This document shows, one piece after another, positions 9,630 to 18,073 of a DNA stretch of 64,000 nucleotides. Within the stretch, counting starts at the first letter, position 1. Each line of letters opens with the position of its first letter. The DNA comes from Pseudomonas huaxiensis (lineage in GTDB: Bacteria; Pseudomonadota; Gammaproteobacteria; Pseudomonadales; Pseudomonadaceae), in NCBI RefSeq assembly GCF_003231275.1, contig NZ_QKVL01000027.1, forward strand, positions 31,340 to 95,339, in the 5' to 3' direction. The position numbers were made by a program, and so were the translations under genes. Under the pieces are notes generated by a model. The model worked only from the letters and a program-made list of their open reading frames with translations, was not told the DNA's origin and ran no database searches.

Positions 9630-10009
9630 ATCCAAACTCCCGCCAGAACGATCACCACCACGGAGATGACGATGACAATTTTCGAGCCCAGTTTGCCGCC
9701 TTCCAGCGTCTCACCGATGCCCATGTCCATGATCAGATGGCGCACACCGGCCACCAGGTGATACAGCAAGGCGGACAGCAGGCCCCAGAACACGAACTTG
9801 GCCAGCGGACTGGTCAGACACGCCTTCACCTCACCAAAGCCTTCTTCGGAACCCAGGGATTTGCCCAATGCATAAAGCATGATGGCCAGGCCCAGGAACA
9901 GAATAACGCCGGAGATGCGGTGGAGAATGGACGTGTAAGCGGTGATCGGGAGTTTGATGGTCCTTAGGTCTAGGTTTACAGGTCGTTGGCTTTTCACGGC
10001 TTTTTTCAC
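9623..10009 (-). CDS. sdhC: Succinate dehydrogenase cytochrome b556 subunit
   Basis: Large cytochrome b subunit (128 aa) with three transmembrane helices. It carries the SdhC signatures RPVNLDLRTIKLPITAYTS at the N terminus, HRISG, and the haem-ligand region YHLVAGVRHLIMD. Translation begins at a GTG (10007-10009), the only well-placed start, with AGGGGC upstream. It is the first gene of the sdh-suc cluster, with a recognisable promoter at 10132-10160. Confidence 0.94.
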   Translation of the reverse strand: MKKAVKSQRPVNLDLRTIKLPITAYTSILHRISGVILFLGLAIMLYALGKSLGSEEGFGEVKACLTSPLAKFVFWGLLSALLYHLVAGVRHLIMDMGIGETLEGGKLGSKIVIVISVVVIVLAGVWIW

Positions 10010-10131
10010 ACTGAAGAGCCCCTAGCAATCAGGGCAAAGTTGTTGGTAAGTGTACTGGTCAGGTACCCACCACCCAGGGAGCGGCGACCCCCAGTGAGAC
10101 GGGCAAGAAAGCCCCTGGCGGTCGGGTGCCG

Positions 10132-10160
10132 AGTATAGACAGTTAGGCTACTAATGACAA
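10132..10160 (-). promoter_or_regulatory. Predicted sigma-70 promoter of sdhCDAB-suc
   Basis: On the minus strand, -35 TTGTCA (10155-10160), a 17-bp spacer and -10 TATACT (10132-10137). This predicts a start near 10125 and a leader of roughly 115 nt before the sdhC GTG. Confidence 0.6.
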
Positions 10161-10274
10161 CGTGAAGGGCTAGCCCAAATAGCGCATTGCCTTTACCGAA
10201 CAAAAGGCGTAAATGGGCGCCAATTTCGAGGAAAAACAGGGCCTAAGGCCCATTACAACCGTGCTTTAGGCAAA

Positions 10275-10302
10275 TTGACATTCGAATTTATCTCACTATA
10301 GT
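10275..10302 (+). promoter_or_regulatory. Predicted sigma-70 promoter of gltA
   Basis: Consensus -35 TTGACA (10275-10280), a 16-bp spacer and -10 TATAGT (10297-10302), followed by a leader of about 50 nt and a strong AGGAGG ribosome site 6 bases before the gltA ATG. Confidence 0.65.
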
Positions 10303-10360
10303 GGTGCGGGCCCTGCGTGGGGGGTCTGTCAGATGATTTCAAGCATTAATAGGAGGCCAC

Positions 10361-11650
10361 ATGGCTGACAAAAAAGCGCAGTTGATCATCGAGGGCGCAG
10401 CCCCCGTCGAGCTGCCCATTTTAACCGGCACCGTTGGTCCAGATGTTATCGACGTCAGAGGGTTGGGGGCCACGGGTCACTTCACTTTCGACCCTGGTTT
10501 CATGGCGACCGCATCTTGCGAGTCGAAGATCACCTACATTGATGGCGACAAGGGCATCCTGCTGCATCGCGGCTACCCGATCGAACAGCTCGCCCAGCAA
10601 TCCGACTACCTCGAAACCTGCTACCTGCTGCTCAACGGCGAACTGCCGAATGCCGAGCAGAAGGCTCAGTTCGTCAGCACCGTGAAGAACCACACCATGG
10701 TGCATGAGCAGTTGAAGTCCTTCTTCAACGGCTTCCGCCGCGACGCCCACCCGATGGCCGTCATGTGCGGCGTGGTTGGCGCCCTGTCGGCGTTCTACCA
10801 TGACTCGCTGGACATCAATAACCCGCAGCACCGGGAAATCTCTGCCGTTCGCCTGGTCGCCAAGATGCCGACCCTGGCCGCGATGGTCTACAAGTACTCC
10901 ATGGGCCAGCCCATGATGTACCCGCGCAACGACCTGTCGTATGCCGAGAACTTCCTGCACATGATGTTCAACACCCCGTGCGAGATCAAACCGATCAGCC
11001 CGGTACTGGCCAAGGCAATGGACCGGATCTTCATCCTCCACGCCGACCACGAACAGAATGCTTCCACCTCCACCGTGCGCCTGGCCGGCTCGTCGGGTGC
11101 CAACCCGTTCGCCTGTATCGCCGCCGGTATCGCCGCACTGTGGGGCCCTGCCCACGGCGGTGCGAACGAAGCCGTACTGACCATGCTGGATGAAATCGGC
11201 GATGTTTCGAACATCGACAAATTCATCGCCAAGGCAAAGGACAAGAACGACCCGTTCAAACTCATGGGCTTCGGTCACCGCGTTTACAAGAACCGCGACC
11301 CGCGCGCCACCGTGATGAAGCAGACCTGCGACGAAGTCCTGCGCGAGCTGGGCATCACCAACGATCCGCAGCTCGAACTGGCCATGCGCCTGGAAGAGAT
11401 CGCCCTTACCGATCCTTACTTCATCGAGCGCTCGCTGTACCCGAACGTCGACTTCTACTCGGGCATCATCCTGAAGGCAATCGGCATTCCAACCAGCATG
11501 TTCACCGTGATCTTCGCCCTGGCGCGTACCGTCGGCTGGATCTCGCACTGGAAAGAAATGCTCTCCAGCCCTTACAAGATCGGCCGTCCTCGCCAGCTGT
11601 ACACCGGCTACGAGTCCCGCGACCTGATCAAGCTGGAAGACCGCAAGTAA
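10361..11650 (+). CDS. gltA: Citrate synthase (type II)
   Basis: Condenses acetyl-CoA and oxaloacetate to citrate (429 aa). The length and the N-terminal domain (MADKKAQLIIEGAAPVELPI) fit the large NADH-sensitive type II enzyme of Gram-negatives. The active-site segments HADHEQNASTSTVRLAGSSG and GFGHRVYKNRDPRA, and the C-terminal RPRQLYTGYESR, are intact. It is transcribed away from sdhC and ends at an intrinsic terminator. Confidence 0.97.
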   Translation: MADKKAQLIIEGAAPVELPILTGTVGPDVIDVRGLGATGHFTFDPGFMATASCESKITYIDGDKGILLHRGYPIEQLAQQSDYLETCYLLLNGELPNAEQKAQFVSTVKNHTMVHEQLKSFFNGFRRDAHPMAVMCGVVGALSAFYHDSLDINNPQHREISAVRLVAKMPTLAAMVYKYSMGQPMMYPRNDLSYAENFLHMMFNTPCEIKPISPVLAKAMDRIFILHADHEQNASTSTVRLAGSSGANPFACIAAGIAALWGPAHGGANEAVLTMLDEIGDVSNIDKFIAKAKDKNDPFKLMGFGHRVYKNRDPRATVMKQTCDEVLRELGITNDPQLELAMRLEEIALTDPYFIERSLYPNVDFYSGIILKAIGIPTSMFTVIFALARTVGWISHWKEMLSSPYKIGRPRQLYTGYESRDLIKLEDRK

Positions 11651-11665
11651 GCTTCGGCCGAACGC

Positions 11666-11696
11666 AAAAAAAGGCTGCCTGATGGCAGCCTTTTTT
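11666..11696 (+). terminator. Rho-independent terminator of gltA
   Basis: Seven-bp GC-rich stem GGCTGCC/GGCAGCC with loop TGAT, preceded by A7 and followed by T6; the A/T flanks could make it work in both directions. Confidence 0.9.
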
Positions 11697-11758
11697 ATTG
11701 CCCTTGAAACGTACAGTTATCGATAACGTTACACGTCTCGATAACTGTAATGCTCACA

Positions 11759-12361
11759 TCAGGGCTTTTCAGCTTTCTCTTTCAATGCCTTGAGCGTATT
11801 GAAGGGTGCATCCACGACGAACTTGTTCGCGACCATGGAAGGCACGCTGCCGCCCGGGTTGGTGTGCAACTGATACGTCACTTCGGTGGCATCGCCTTTC
11901 GGAACCAGTTTCCAGTAGCCATCGGCAGCCGCCACCCGCACGAAGCCTTTTTCTTCCGGCAGATAGGTGGGCACGCCTTCGATTTTGCGCGTCACACTGC
12001 CATCAGCGCCCTGGATAGTCGTCACATGCAACACGGAATCGCGCGGCGCCACCGGCCATGGCGTGTTGAACTGTGCGTAGGTCCAGCTCTGGTCGCCTTC
12101 GTGCTTGAGCAGCTTCTGCAATTTGCACTCGTGAATCCACGCACAGGAACCGGCAACGTCCTCCTGCAGCGCCCGAATTTTCGCCACGGGCGCGTTGATC
12201 AGGACTACGCCACGGTAGGCCTTGTAATCGGAGCCCTTCACCTCGCTGAGGGAGACCGTGATACCGTCCTCAGTCTTGACATCTTCCCATTGCTCAGCGA
12301 AAGCCAAAGTCGACAACGCACTCAAACCTACGATTACCGCTACACGCTTGAACGATCTCAT
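11759..12361 (-). CDS. START-domain lipid-binding-like exported protein
   Basis: A 200-aa protein with a signal peptide (MRSFKRVAVIVGLSALSTLA, cleavage expected near AFA-EQ). The mature part resembles bacterial START/SRPBCC proteins: WEDVKTEDGITVSLSEVKGS, then AYRGVVLINAPVAKIRALQ, then WTYAQFNTPWPVAPRDSVLH, and a C-terminal VTYQLHTNPGGSVPSMVANK helix. A hydrophobic-ligand-binding role in the envelope is inferred from the family; the ligand is unknown. I set the start at 12361, immediately before the signal peptide, rather than 20 codons upstream. It lies downstream of the cysteine-cluster gene at 12397-12651. Confidence 0.8.
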   Translation of the reverse strand: MRSFKRVAVIVGLSALSTLAFAEQWEDVKTEDGITVSLSEVKGSDYKAYRGVVLINAPVAKIRALQEDVAGSCAWIHECKLQKLLKHEGDQSWTYAQFNTPWPVAPRDSVLHVTTIQGADGSVTRKIEGVPTYLPEEKGFVRVAAADGYWKLVPKGDATEVTYQLHTNPGGSVPSMVANKFVVDAPFNTLKALKEKAEKP

Positions 12362-12396
12362 CCGGTTGTTTTCCTTATTGGTCGGTGATCCAGCAT

Positions 12397-12651
12397 TCAG
12401 GCCGCCGTCATTTGCTCCCACCAGCCGATTAGCTTGATAGCCTCGTCACGGTCACTGCCGCATACCTCTGTGTCCGCCTTGAAGCCCGAACAGACTGCCG
12501 GCCTTTCCGGCTTGCCGAACAGGTCACACAGATTGATGGCAGACAGATGAATACAGCGTTCGCCAGCCGGCTTGCCATCAGGCATTCCAGGAATGAACGA
12601 ACTGATCGACGGAGCTATGCAGCAGGCGCCACAGCCTTCGCGGCACTTCAT
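12397..12651 (-). CDS. YkgJ-type cysteine cluster protein
   Basis: A short 84-aa protein of the Zn/Fe-chelating CxxCxxCC family: MKCREGCGACCIAP at the N terminus, followed by spaced cysteines in GERCIHL, NLCDLFG and PAVCSGF. Such domains bind a metal or cluster; no reaction can be assigned. It has no signal peptide, so it is probably cytoplasmic. Its stop precedes the START-domain gene by 35 bp, so the two may be co-transcribed. Confidence 0.75.
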   Translation of the reverse strand: MKCREGCGACCIAPSISSFIPGMPDGKPAGERCIHLSAINLCDLFGKPERPAVCSGFKADTEVCGSDRDEAIKLIGWWEQMTAA

Positions 12652-12772
12652 GACGTGGTAGACCTCGGAAAGAGCAAATGATGCAGATAGGAAGGATAGT
12701 AACGACTAAAACAACCGTTTGAAATTACCGGCCAAATGAAATATTGCTGACTGGGCGGTTCTCGTTTTGACG

Positions 12773-13297
12773 CTATTGCTTGAATTCGAAATCGATCGCA
12801 GCGCCTTCGATGTCCTGGCGGCTATCGTTGCGCAACTGCAATTGCATTTCGTTGCTCAGCAAGCGCCCGTTGAGCTGGAATGGACTTTCAACCGCAGGCT
12901 TTTCCCCGAACATCGAAGGCAGCAGCGGCTTGCGCACTTCCGCCTCAATCTGCTCGACAGACTTCATTTCCTTGACCATGTCAGGTGGCAAGGTCAGATC
13001 GAGTTTGGCTTTGGGCAGCGGCGCAGCGATCGCATCCGCCTTTTTTCGGCTAGCGGTCTTGCTGGCTCTGGCCGGCACCTTTTTCGCAGGTGCAGCCTTC
13101 TGCCGGACTGCGGGCTGGGCTTTTGCCGCCGGCTGCGCGGGCTTTTTCTTCTGGCTGACAGTGCTGGGTTTCTGCTCTTGAGGCTTTGCTTCGGCCAGCA
13201 ATACGGACTGAGGAGCAGTCGCGGCCATCGCGGAGTCAATCAGCGATACCGCGAGCAGCCCAAGCAATACCAATCCGCCACGCCGTAATACAGTCAT
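12773..13297 (-). CDS. Exported Ala/Lys/Pro-rich protein of unknown function
   Basis: A 174-aa protein starting MTVLRRGGLVLLGLLAVSLI, a signal peptide ending near AMA-ATAP. A low-complexity region rich in Ala, Lys, Pro and Gln (about 30-95) follows. The C-terminal part (LDLTLPPDMVKEMKSVEQIE onwards, about 105-174) is less biased and may fold. I recognise no catalytic motif. Related Pseudomonas proteins are sometimes labelled as translation initiation factor 2 because of the Ala/Lys-rich segment; that label is not supported here. An alternative start lies 7 codons upstream (13318). Confidence 0.6.
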   Translation of the reverse strand: MTVLRRGGLVLLGLLAVSLIDSAMAATAPQSVLLAEAKPQEQKPSTVSQKKKPAQPAAKAQPAVRQKAAPAKKVPARASKTASRKKADAIAAPLPKAKLDLTLPPDMVKEMKSVEQIEAEVRKPLLPSMFGEKPAVESPFQLNGRLLSNEMQLQLRNDSRQDIEGAAIDFEFKQ

Positions 13298-13366
13298 AGA
13301 CAACAACAAGCACTCCATGAAAGCCGCTATGCTCCGCGTTCCAAGCGCGCCTGACAAGTCCGTCAG

Positions 13367-14812
13367 CTACAGATAGCCATTATTTGCAGTTTCCTGACAC
13401 AGCTGATTGGCCAGCATCCCCAACGTCATCAACACCCGCTCCGCCTCTCGATTCCACGGAATACCGCAATTGAGGCGAATGCAGTGATTGAACTGCTCAG
13501 TGTTACTGAAGATCAGCCCCGGCGCGATACTGATGCCCTGCTGCAGCGCACGCACGTGCAGCTCCTGAGTATTGACCCGCCCTGGCAGGCTGACCCACAG
13601 AATGAAACCACCCGTGGGCCGAGTCATCTGCGTGCCTTCCGGGAAGTACTGCTGAACCGCCAACTGATAGGCACTGAGATTCTTGCGATATTCCTGGCGA
13701 ATGAAGCGCAGGTGCCGATCGTAGCCACCGTTTTCCAGATAAGCCGCTACCCCCATCTGCGTCACGCTGCACGCGGAGTGGGTGCTGAACGTCTGTAGCC
13801 GCTGAATCTCCTGCTGGTAGTTGCCAGCGATCATCCAGCCAATCCGCACACCTGGCGAGAGGGTCTTGGAAAAACTCGAACAGTAGATGACACGATCCAG
13901 CCGATCGAACGCCTTGAGCGATTTGCTCTTGCCCTGCTCGAACATCAACTCGCCGTAGATATCGTCCTCGATGATCTGGATATTGAAATCCGAGGCCAGG
14001 CGCAGCAGTTGTTTCTGCCGATCTTCCGGAATGGTGCCGCCCAATGGGTTGCTCAGGCGCGCCGTGAGCACCAGCGCCTTGATGGACCATTGATTGGCCG
14101 CGAGTTGCAAGGCTTCCAGGCTGATGCCGGTGGACGGATCACTGGGGATCTCGATCACTTTCAAGCCCAGCAGGTCAGCCAGTTGCAACAGACCATAGTA
14201 GGTAGGCGATTCGGCGGCGATCAGGTCTCCCGGCCGGGTCAGCACGCGCAGCGACATCTGCAGTGCATCAACACAACCGTGAGTCACCACGATCTCGGAA
14301 GGATCGACAATCACGCCAGCATCGCGCATGCGAATTGCAATCTGCCGACGCAGCGGCTCGAAGCCGGGGCTGAACATATAGCTGAAGGCCCGCGGACTCT
14401 GAAAGCGAGTGACCTTGGCCAATTGCTGATGTAGCGCCCGCACCGGCAGGTAATCCACATGGGGAACCGCTGCGCCCAACGGGAAAACACCGTCCCGGCG
14501 CGCTTCGTCCAGGACCTGCTGGATGATGCTGGCGCGAGTGACCAGTCCCGGGCGCTCAACTCGCGCGATATCCGGGGTCGACGCGGTCAATGCCGGAGTC
14601 TGGTGAACGTAATATCCCGATTGCGGCCTGGCCCGGATCAGCCCCTGGTCTTCCAGGTTGGCGTACGCCTGCAGCACGGTTGCATGGCTGACATTCAACT
14701 GTGAGCTCATCTTGCGCACAGATGGCACACGCTCACCCGGCTGATAGACACCACGCCGTATGTCTTCGGCGAGTTGCTGGGCGATACGCTGATAAAGCAA
14801 CAGGTTGGTCAT
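13367..14812 (-). CDS. MocR-family (GntR-aminotransferase) regulator
   Basis: A 481-aa fusion of an N-terminal GntR winged helix (about 1-75, with VPSVRKMSSQLNVSHATVLQ) and a fold-type I aminotransferase domain (about 100-475). The PLP lysine lies in SSFSKTLSPGVRIGW and other cofactor residues in ARLSNPLGG and EDDIYGEL. MocR proteins sense PLP or aminated ligands and control nearby or vitamin B6/amino-acid genes; the target here is unknown. The start at 14810-14812 follows GAGAGTGGATC. Two palindromes lie upstream. Confidence 0.88.
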   Translation of the reverse strand: MTNLLLYQRIAQQLAEDIRRGVYQPGERVPSVRKMSSQLNVSHATVLQAYANLEDQGLIRARPQSGYYVHQTPALTASTPDIARVERPGLVTRASIIQQVLDEARRDGVFPLGAAVPHVDYLPVRALHQQLAKVTRFQSPRAFSYMFSPGFEPLRRQIAIRMRDAGVIVDPSEIVVTHGCVDALQMSLRVLTRPGDLIAAESPTYYGLLQLADLLGLKVIEIPSDPSTGISLEALQLAANQWSIKALVLTARLSNPLGGTIPEDRQKQLLRLASDFNIQIIEDDIYGELMFEQGKSKSLKAFDRLDRVIYCSSFSKTLSPGVRIGWMIAGNYQQEIQRLQTFSTHSACSVTQMGVAAYLENGGYDRHLRFIRQEYRKNLSAYQLAVQQYFPEGTQMTRPTGGFILWVSLPGRVNTQELHVRALQQGISIAPGLIFSNTEQFNHCIRLNCGIPWNREAERVLMTLGMLANQLCQETANNGYL

Positions 14813-14846
14813 GATCCACTCTCGGCACGCAGGCAATCTGGTTATT

Positions 14847-14895
14847 CTTGTACAAGCCCGCACAGAATACCGGAACAGTTCCCAAGTGTACTGGG
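14847..14895. promoter_or_regulatory. Palindromes upstream of the MocR gene
   Basis: CTTGTACAAG (14847-14856) is a perfect 10-bp palindrome, and CCCAAGTGTACTGGG (14881-14895) has CCCA/TGGG arms around a GTAC-containing centre. Both share GTAC and lie 35-85 bp before the MocR start, so they are candidate autoregulatory sites. There is no direct evidence of binding. Confidence 0.35.
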
Positions 14896-14975
14896 ACAGA
14901 TTGCAGACTCGTCGACAATACCGTTATGTGACGACGCATCAAAGCGCTGAAAGTGCATAAAAAAATTGCTGCTAA

Positions 14976-15009
14976 TAAAAAACCCGGCGTCTTTCGATCA
15001 CCGGGCTTT
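14976..15009 (-). terminator. Terminator after the OmpA-family lipoprotein gene
   Basis: Reading the minus strand, AAGCCCGG pairs with CCGGGTTT around a 13-base loop and is followed by a T-run (TTTTTTATT). It lies just after the stop of the gene at 15025-15834. Confidence 0.7.
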
Positions 15010-15024
15010 CGCGTCAGGGACGTA

Positions 15025-15834
15025 TCAACGCTCGGCGCCGAGGCTGCCCTTCTCGTCGGAGAAAACGATTTCCACACGACGGTTCTGCGCCCGGCCACGC
15101 TCCGAGGCATTTACCTCGACCGGGTACTGGTCACCGTAGCCGCGAACCTGGATGCGTTTCTCATCCACGCCCAGGTCAACCAGCATGTCAGCCACCGACT
15201 GAGCGCGATCACACGACAGCTTCAGGTTGTCCTCCGGGTTGCCGGTGCTGTCGGTGTAACCCTCGATGCGAACAACGCGCTTGGGGTTCAACTGAAGGAA
15301 CTGCACCAGCTTGAGCACCGTACGGCTGGCGGAGTTTTTCAGTTCAGCCTGCCCGGTATCGAACAGCACATCGCCCAAGGTCATGACCAGGCCGCGATCA
15401 CTGTCCGTGGTTGCCAGACTGACGATCTGCTCCTCGAGCCATTTGCCCTGCTGCTGCACGCTGGACAACTTGGCCTCGCGCAGCGCCAGTTGCAGGCGTT
15501 GACGCTCCAGCTCCAGCTTGGCCTGACGCTCCTGATTGAGCACCAGATTGCTGTGTTCGCGAGCAATCTCGCTGTAGCGCTGACTCAGATAGGCGTAATG
15601 CCGCACATCCGCGCCGGTGCCGATATAGCTGGCCAGACGCTCCGCCCGCGCCAACGACTCACCTGCGCGGATGACATCCCTCGGCGCACTGCGCAGCACG
15701 TTTGAATCGTCCTTCACCGACTGAAAGCTGGCTGTCGCTTGTTCCAGCGCGACTTCACTGCGCTCACTGGCACAGCCCTGTAACCCGAGAACACCGGCAA
15801 TCGCCAGCAATGCCAGAGGCTTTATCGAACTCAC
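15025..15834 (-). CDS. OmpA-family peptidoglycan-binding lipoprotein
   Basis: A 269-aa lipoprotein: signal peptide with lipobox LQGC (Cys about residue 21), a helical DUF4398-like region (about 25-135), and a C-terminal OmpA domain (about 150-260) with GDVLFDTGQAELK, RIEGYTDSTG and AQNRRVEIVF, which should bind peptidoglycan. It probably tethers the outer membrane to the wall. Its start overlaps the stop of the preceding lipoprotein gene by 4 bp, indicating a two-gene operon. Confidence 0.85.
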   Translation of the reverse strand: MSSIKPLALLAIAGVLGLQGCASERSEVALEQATASFQSVKDDSNVLRSAPRDVIRAGESLARAERLASYIGTGADVRHYAYLSQRYSEIAREHSNLVLNQERQAKLELERQRLQLALREAKLSSVQQQGKWLEEQIVSLATTDSDRGLVMTLGDVLFDTGQAELKNSASRTVLKLVQFLQLNPKRVVRIEGYTDSTGNPEDNLKLSCDRAQSVADMLVDLGVDEKRIQVRGYGDQYPVEVNASERGRAQNRRVEIVFSDEKGSLGAER

Positions 15835-16184
15835 TTCTGTTCCCCCAACTGCTTGCGAAGACGATCCACCCGCGACTGCAGAAGGGTCAGTTGCTCCTGA
15901 CTTTTCAGGGTCAGTACCCGGGCCTCGGCCAGACGCGCATCCAGCTCGGCCTGTTCGGCACGCATGCGCGCGTCGCGGAACGACTCGCTGAGCATATTGC
16001 TGCGGGCCCGCGTCAACTTCTCTTCAGCCAGCTTCAGCTCGGCCACTTCATCGGTGGCACCAACGGCCTTGGCCTGCTCAAGCGCCTGCTCGGACAAACG
16101 CAGCTGTTCATGAGGCGCCGGATCGGACGCACAACCGGCCAGGGCCAGCAATGCCAGGACGGCGAATAGGGGTCGAGTTTTCAC
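15831..16184 (-). CDS. DUF4398-type lipoprotein
   Basis: A 117-aa predicted lipoprotein: MKTRPLFAVLALLALAGCAS has a type II signal with lipobox LAGC. The rest is almost wholly helical and charged (LRLSEQALEQAKAVGATDEV onwards, with heptad-like spacing), as in DUF4398 proteins. Function unknown. Coupling to the OmpA-family gene suggests an envelope-stability partner. The solute-binding gene ends 9 bp beyond its start, on the same strand. Confidence 0.8.
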   Translation of the reverse strand: MKTRPLFAVLALLALAGCASDPAPHEQLRLSEQALEQAKAVGATDEVAELKLAEEKLTRARSNMLSESFRDARMRAEQAELDARLAEARVLTLKSQEQLTLLQSRVDRLRKQLGEQK

Positions 16185-16193
16185 ACAAGTTTC

Positions 16194-17018
16194 CTACTGT
16201 TTGGGGGCGTCAAGCGGCGCCTGCAACTGCGCTTGCCAACGCTCGATATTGCGTTGCAGGACCTCCTGGGCTACGCCAGAGGCCGGCAATTCTGTCAGTT
16301 TTTTCGCCAACTGTCCGCGTAACCAGGCGTCATTGCAGGCGGAATTGTGAGACAGCGCCAGATACAACCCCGGTCGATCCAACGGCAGACCGCGCGCAAT
16401 CAGGTCGTTGGCCATCCCCAGGCTCTGAGCCATGGCCATGCCGGCGTAGCGGCCTGCAAGCACATAATCCACCTGCCCCAGCAAGAGCTTCTGAAATGCC
16501 TGGGTGAGGTTCGGGACACGGGTCAGTTTCAGCTCGGCCTTGCTGAATGCCTCGAAATCGGCGGTCAAACGCGCCTTTTCGGAGATTGCACCCTGATGCT
16601 GGTGCAGATCGGCCAGGTTTTCATAAGCCAATGCTGCGTCGTGGCGAGTCCAGACCAAGTATTCGTTCTGCAGCACCGGCGGGTGAATGTAGTCCAGGGA
16701 TGTCAGCTCAGCGACCGCCAGAGGCGCATCCACCAGCAGGTCCATGCGCCCACTGCGCACCTCGGCCTGAGCGTCGCTGCGCTTGCCGGCGTACAGCACT
16801 TCGACCTTGAGCCCCAGCTCGCTACCGATCTGTTGCAACAACTCGACATTGGCACCGATCAGGTGCCGGGGATCCTGCGGGTCACGCCAGGAATAAGGCG
16901 GCGCATCCGGACTGCCGGTCACCACCAGCCGCTCACATTTGCCGACCGCCATGGCCATCGATGGCAAACACGCGAGCCCGAGCATCGCCACTGTTCCTTT
17001 TCGACCAAACCACCCCAT
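16194..17018 (-). CDS. Periplasmic solute-binding protein (family 3 type)
   Basis: A 274-aa exported protein with signal peptide (MGWFGRKGTVAMLGLACLPS, cleavage near AMA-VG) and the two-lobe pattern of amino-acid-type binding proteins: LVVTGSPDAPPYSWRD at the N terminus, VLYAGKRSDAQAEVRSGRMD, and a C-terminal LYLALSHNSACNDAWLRGQL. No permease or ATPase gene is adjacent, so it may be an orphan or signalling receptor. I prefer the start at 17016-17018; a GTG/ATG six codons upstream is possible. Confidence 0.75.
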   Translation of the reverse strand: MGWFGRKGTVAMLGLACLPSMAMAVGKCERLVVTGSPDAPPYSWRDPQDPRHLIGANVELLQQIGSELGLKVEVLYAGKRSDAQAEVRSGRMDLLVDAPLAVAELTSLDYIHPPVLQNEYLVWTRHDAALAYENLADLHQHQGAISEKARLTADFEAFSKAELKLTRVPNLTQAFQKLLLGQVDYVLAGRYAGMAMAQSLGMANDLIARGLPLDRPGLYLALSHNSACNDAWLRGQLAKKLTELPASGVAQEVLQRNIERWQAQLQAPLDAPKQ

Positions 17019-17049
17019 GCCAGCGCCCTTTCTCAATCGCGGAAATCAA

Positions 17050-17122
17050 AAAGCCCGGTTGTCGCGGGCTGCGGCGAAGCGACCGGAGGATCGCCTGCGC
17101 ACAGCCCGGAACAACCGGGCTC
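17050..17122. terminator. Long inverted repeat downstream of etfA
   Basis: Arms AGCCCGGTTGT (17052-17062) and ACAACCGGGCT (17111-17121) are perfectly complementary over 11 bp and flanked by A- and T-rich tracts. The 48-base loop contains further short complementary pieces. It follows etfA and likely terminates it on the minus strand. Confidence 0.6.
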
Positions 17123-17143
17123 TTTATAAGTGAAGCGACTGGA

Positions 17144-18073
17144 TTAAACCAGCTTCTCCAGCTCAGGGATGGCTTCGAACAGGTCAGCCACCAGGCCGTA
17201 ATCGGCCACCTGGAAGATCGGCGCTTCTTCGTCCTTGTTGATCGCAACGATCACTTTGGAGTCCTTCATGCCGGCCAGATGCTGGATCGCGCCGGAGATA
17301 CCGACGGCGATGTACAACTGTGGCGCAACGATCTTGCCGGTCTGGCCGACCTGCATGTCGTTCGGCACGAAGCCTGCGTCGACCGCGGCGCGGGAAGCGC
17401 CGACTGCCGCGCCCAGCTTGTCGGCCAGGGCGTACAGGTGCTTGAAGTTGTCGCCGTTCTGCATGCCGCGGCCGCCGGAAACAACGATCTTGGCAGCGGT
17501 CAGTTCAGGACGATCGGACTTGGCCAGCTCTTCGCCGACGAAGGACGATTTGCCTGCGTCGTGAACGGCAGCAACGGCTTCAACAGCAGCCGAACCACCT
17601 TCGGCGGCAACGGCGTCGAAGCCGGTGGCGCGAACGGTGATGACCTTGACGGCAGCGGTCGATTGCACGGTAGCAATGGCGTTGCCAGCGTAGATCGGAC
17701 GCTTGAAGGTGTCAGCCGATTCGACCGCGATGATCTCGGAGATCTGGTCGACGTCCAGCAGCGCAGCAACGCGTGGCAGAACGTTCTTGCCATTGGAGGT
17801 GGCAGGCGCCAGCACATGGCTGTAGGCCTTGCCCAGCTCGGCTACCAGCGGCGCGACGTTTTCCGGCAGGAAGTTGGCGTAGGCGGCGTTGTCGGCTACC
17901 AGCACCTTGGCGACACCGGCGATTTTCGCGGCAGCTTCAGCAACACCACCCACGTTCTGGCCAGCGACCAGCACGTGGACATCGCCACCGATCTTCGCGG
18001 CAGCAGCAACGGTGTTCAGGGTAGCGGGCGCAACGGCACCGTTTTCGTGTTCAGCGATAACCAGGATAGTCAT
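17144..18073 (-). CDS. etfA: Electron transfer flavoprotein alpha subunit
   Basis: FAD-binding alpha subunit (309 aa) of the ETF heterodimer, which takes electrons from acyl-CoA and other dehydrogenases. The C-terminal FAD domain is clear: VSGGRGMQNGDNFKHLYALA (about 208-227), VGASRAAVDAGF, and GQTGKIVAPQLYIAVGISGA. Its start abuts the stop of etfB, so the two are co-transcribed in the order etfB-etfA. Confidence 0.96.
   Translation of the reverse strand: MTILVIAEHENGAVAPATLNTVAAAAKIGGDVHVLVAGQNVGGVAEAAAKIAGVAKVLVADNAAYANFLPENVAPLVAELGKAYSHVLAPATSNGKNVLPRVAALLDVDQISEIIAVESADTFKRPIYAGNAIATVQSTAAVKVITVRATGFDAVAAEGGSAAVEAVAAVHDAGKSSFVGEELAKSDRPELTAAKIVVSGGRGMQNGDNFKHLYALADKLGAAVGASRAAVDAGFVPNDMQVGQTGKIVAPQLYIAVGISGAIQHLAGMKDSKVIVAINKDEEAPIFQVADYGLVADLFEAIPELEKLV

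Larger units (their letters stand above)
10010..10360. other. sdhC-gltA divergent regulatory region
   Basis: A 351-bp non-coding region between divergent sdhC and gltA. It contains one good sigma-70 promoter for each direction (listed separately). No coding sequence or structured RNA was recognised in it. Confidence 0.8.

Noticed and set aside
12773..13297. Annotation as translation initiation factor 2
   Set aside because: The similarity would rest on Ala/Lys/Pro-rich low complexity; there is a signal peptide and no GTPase motif.
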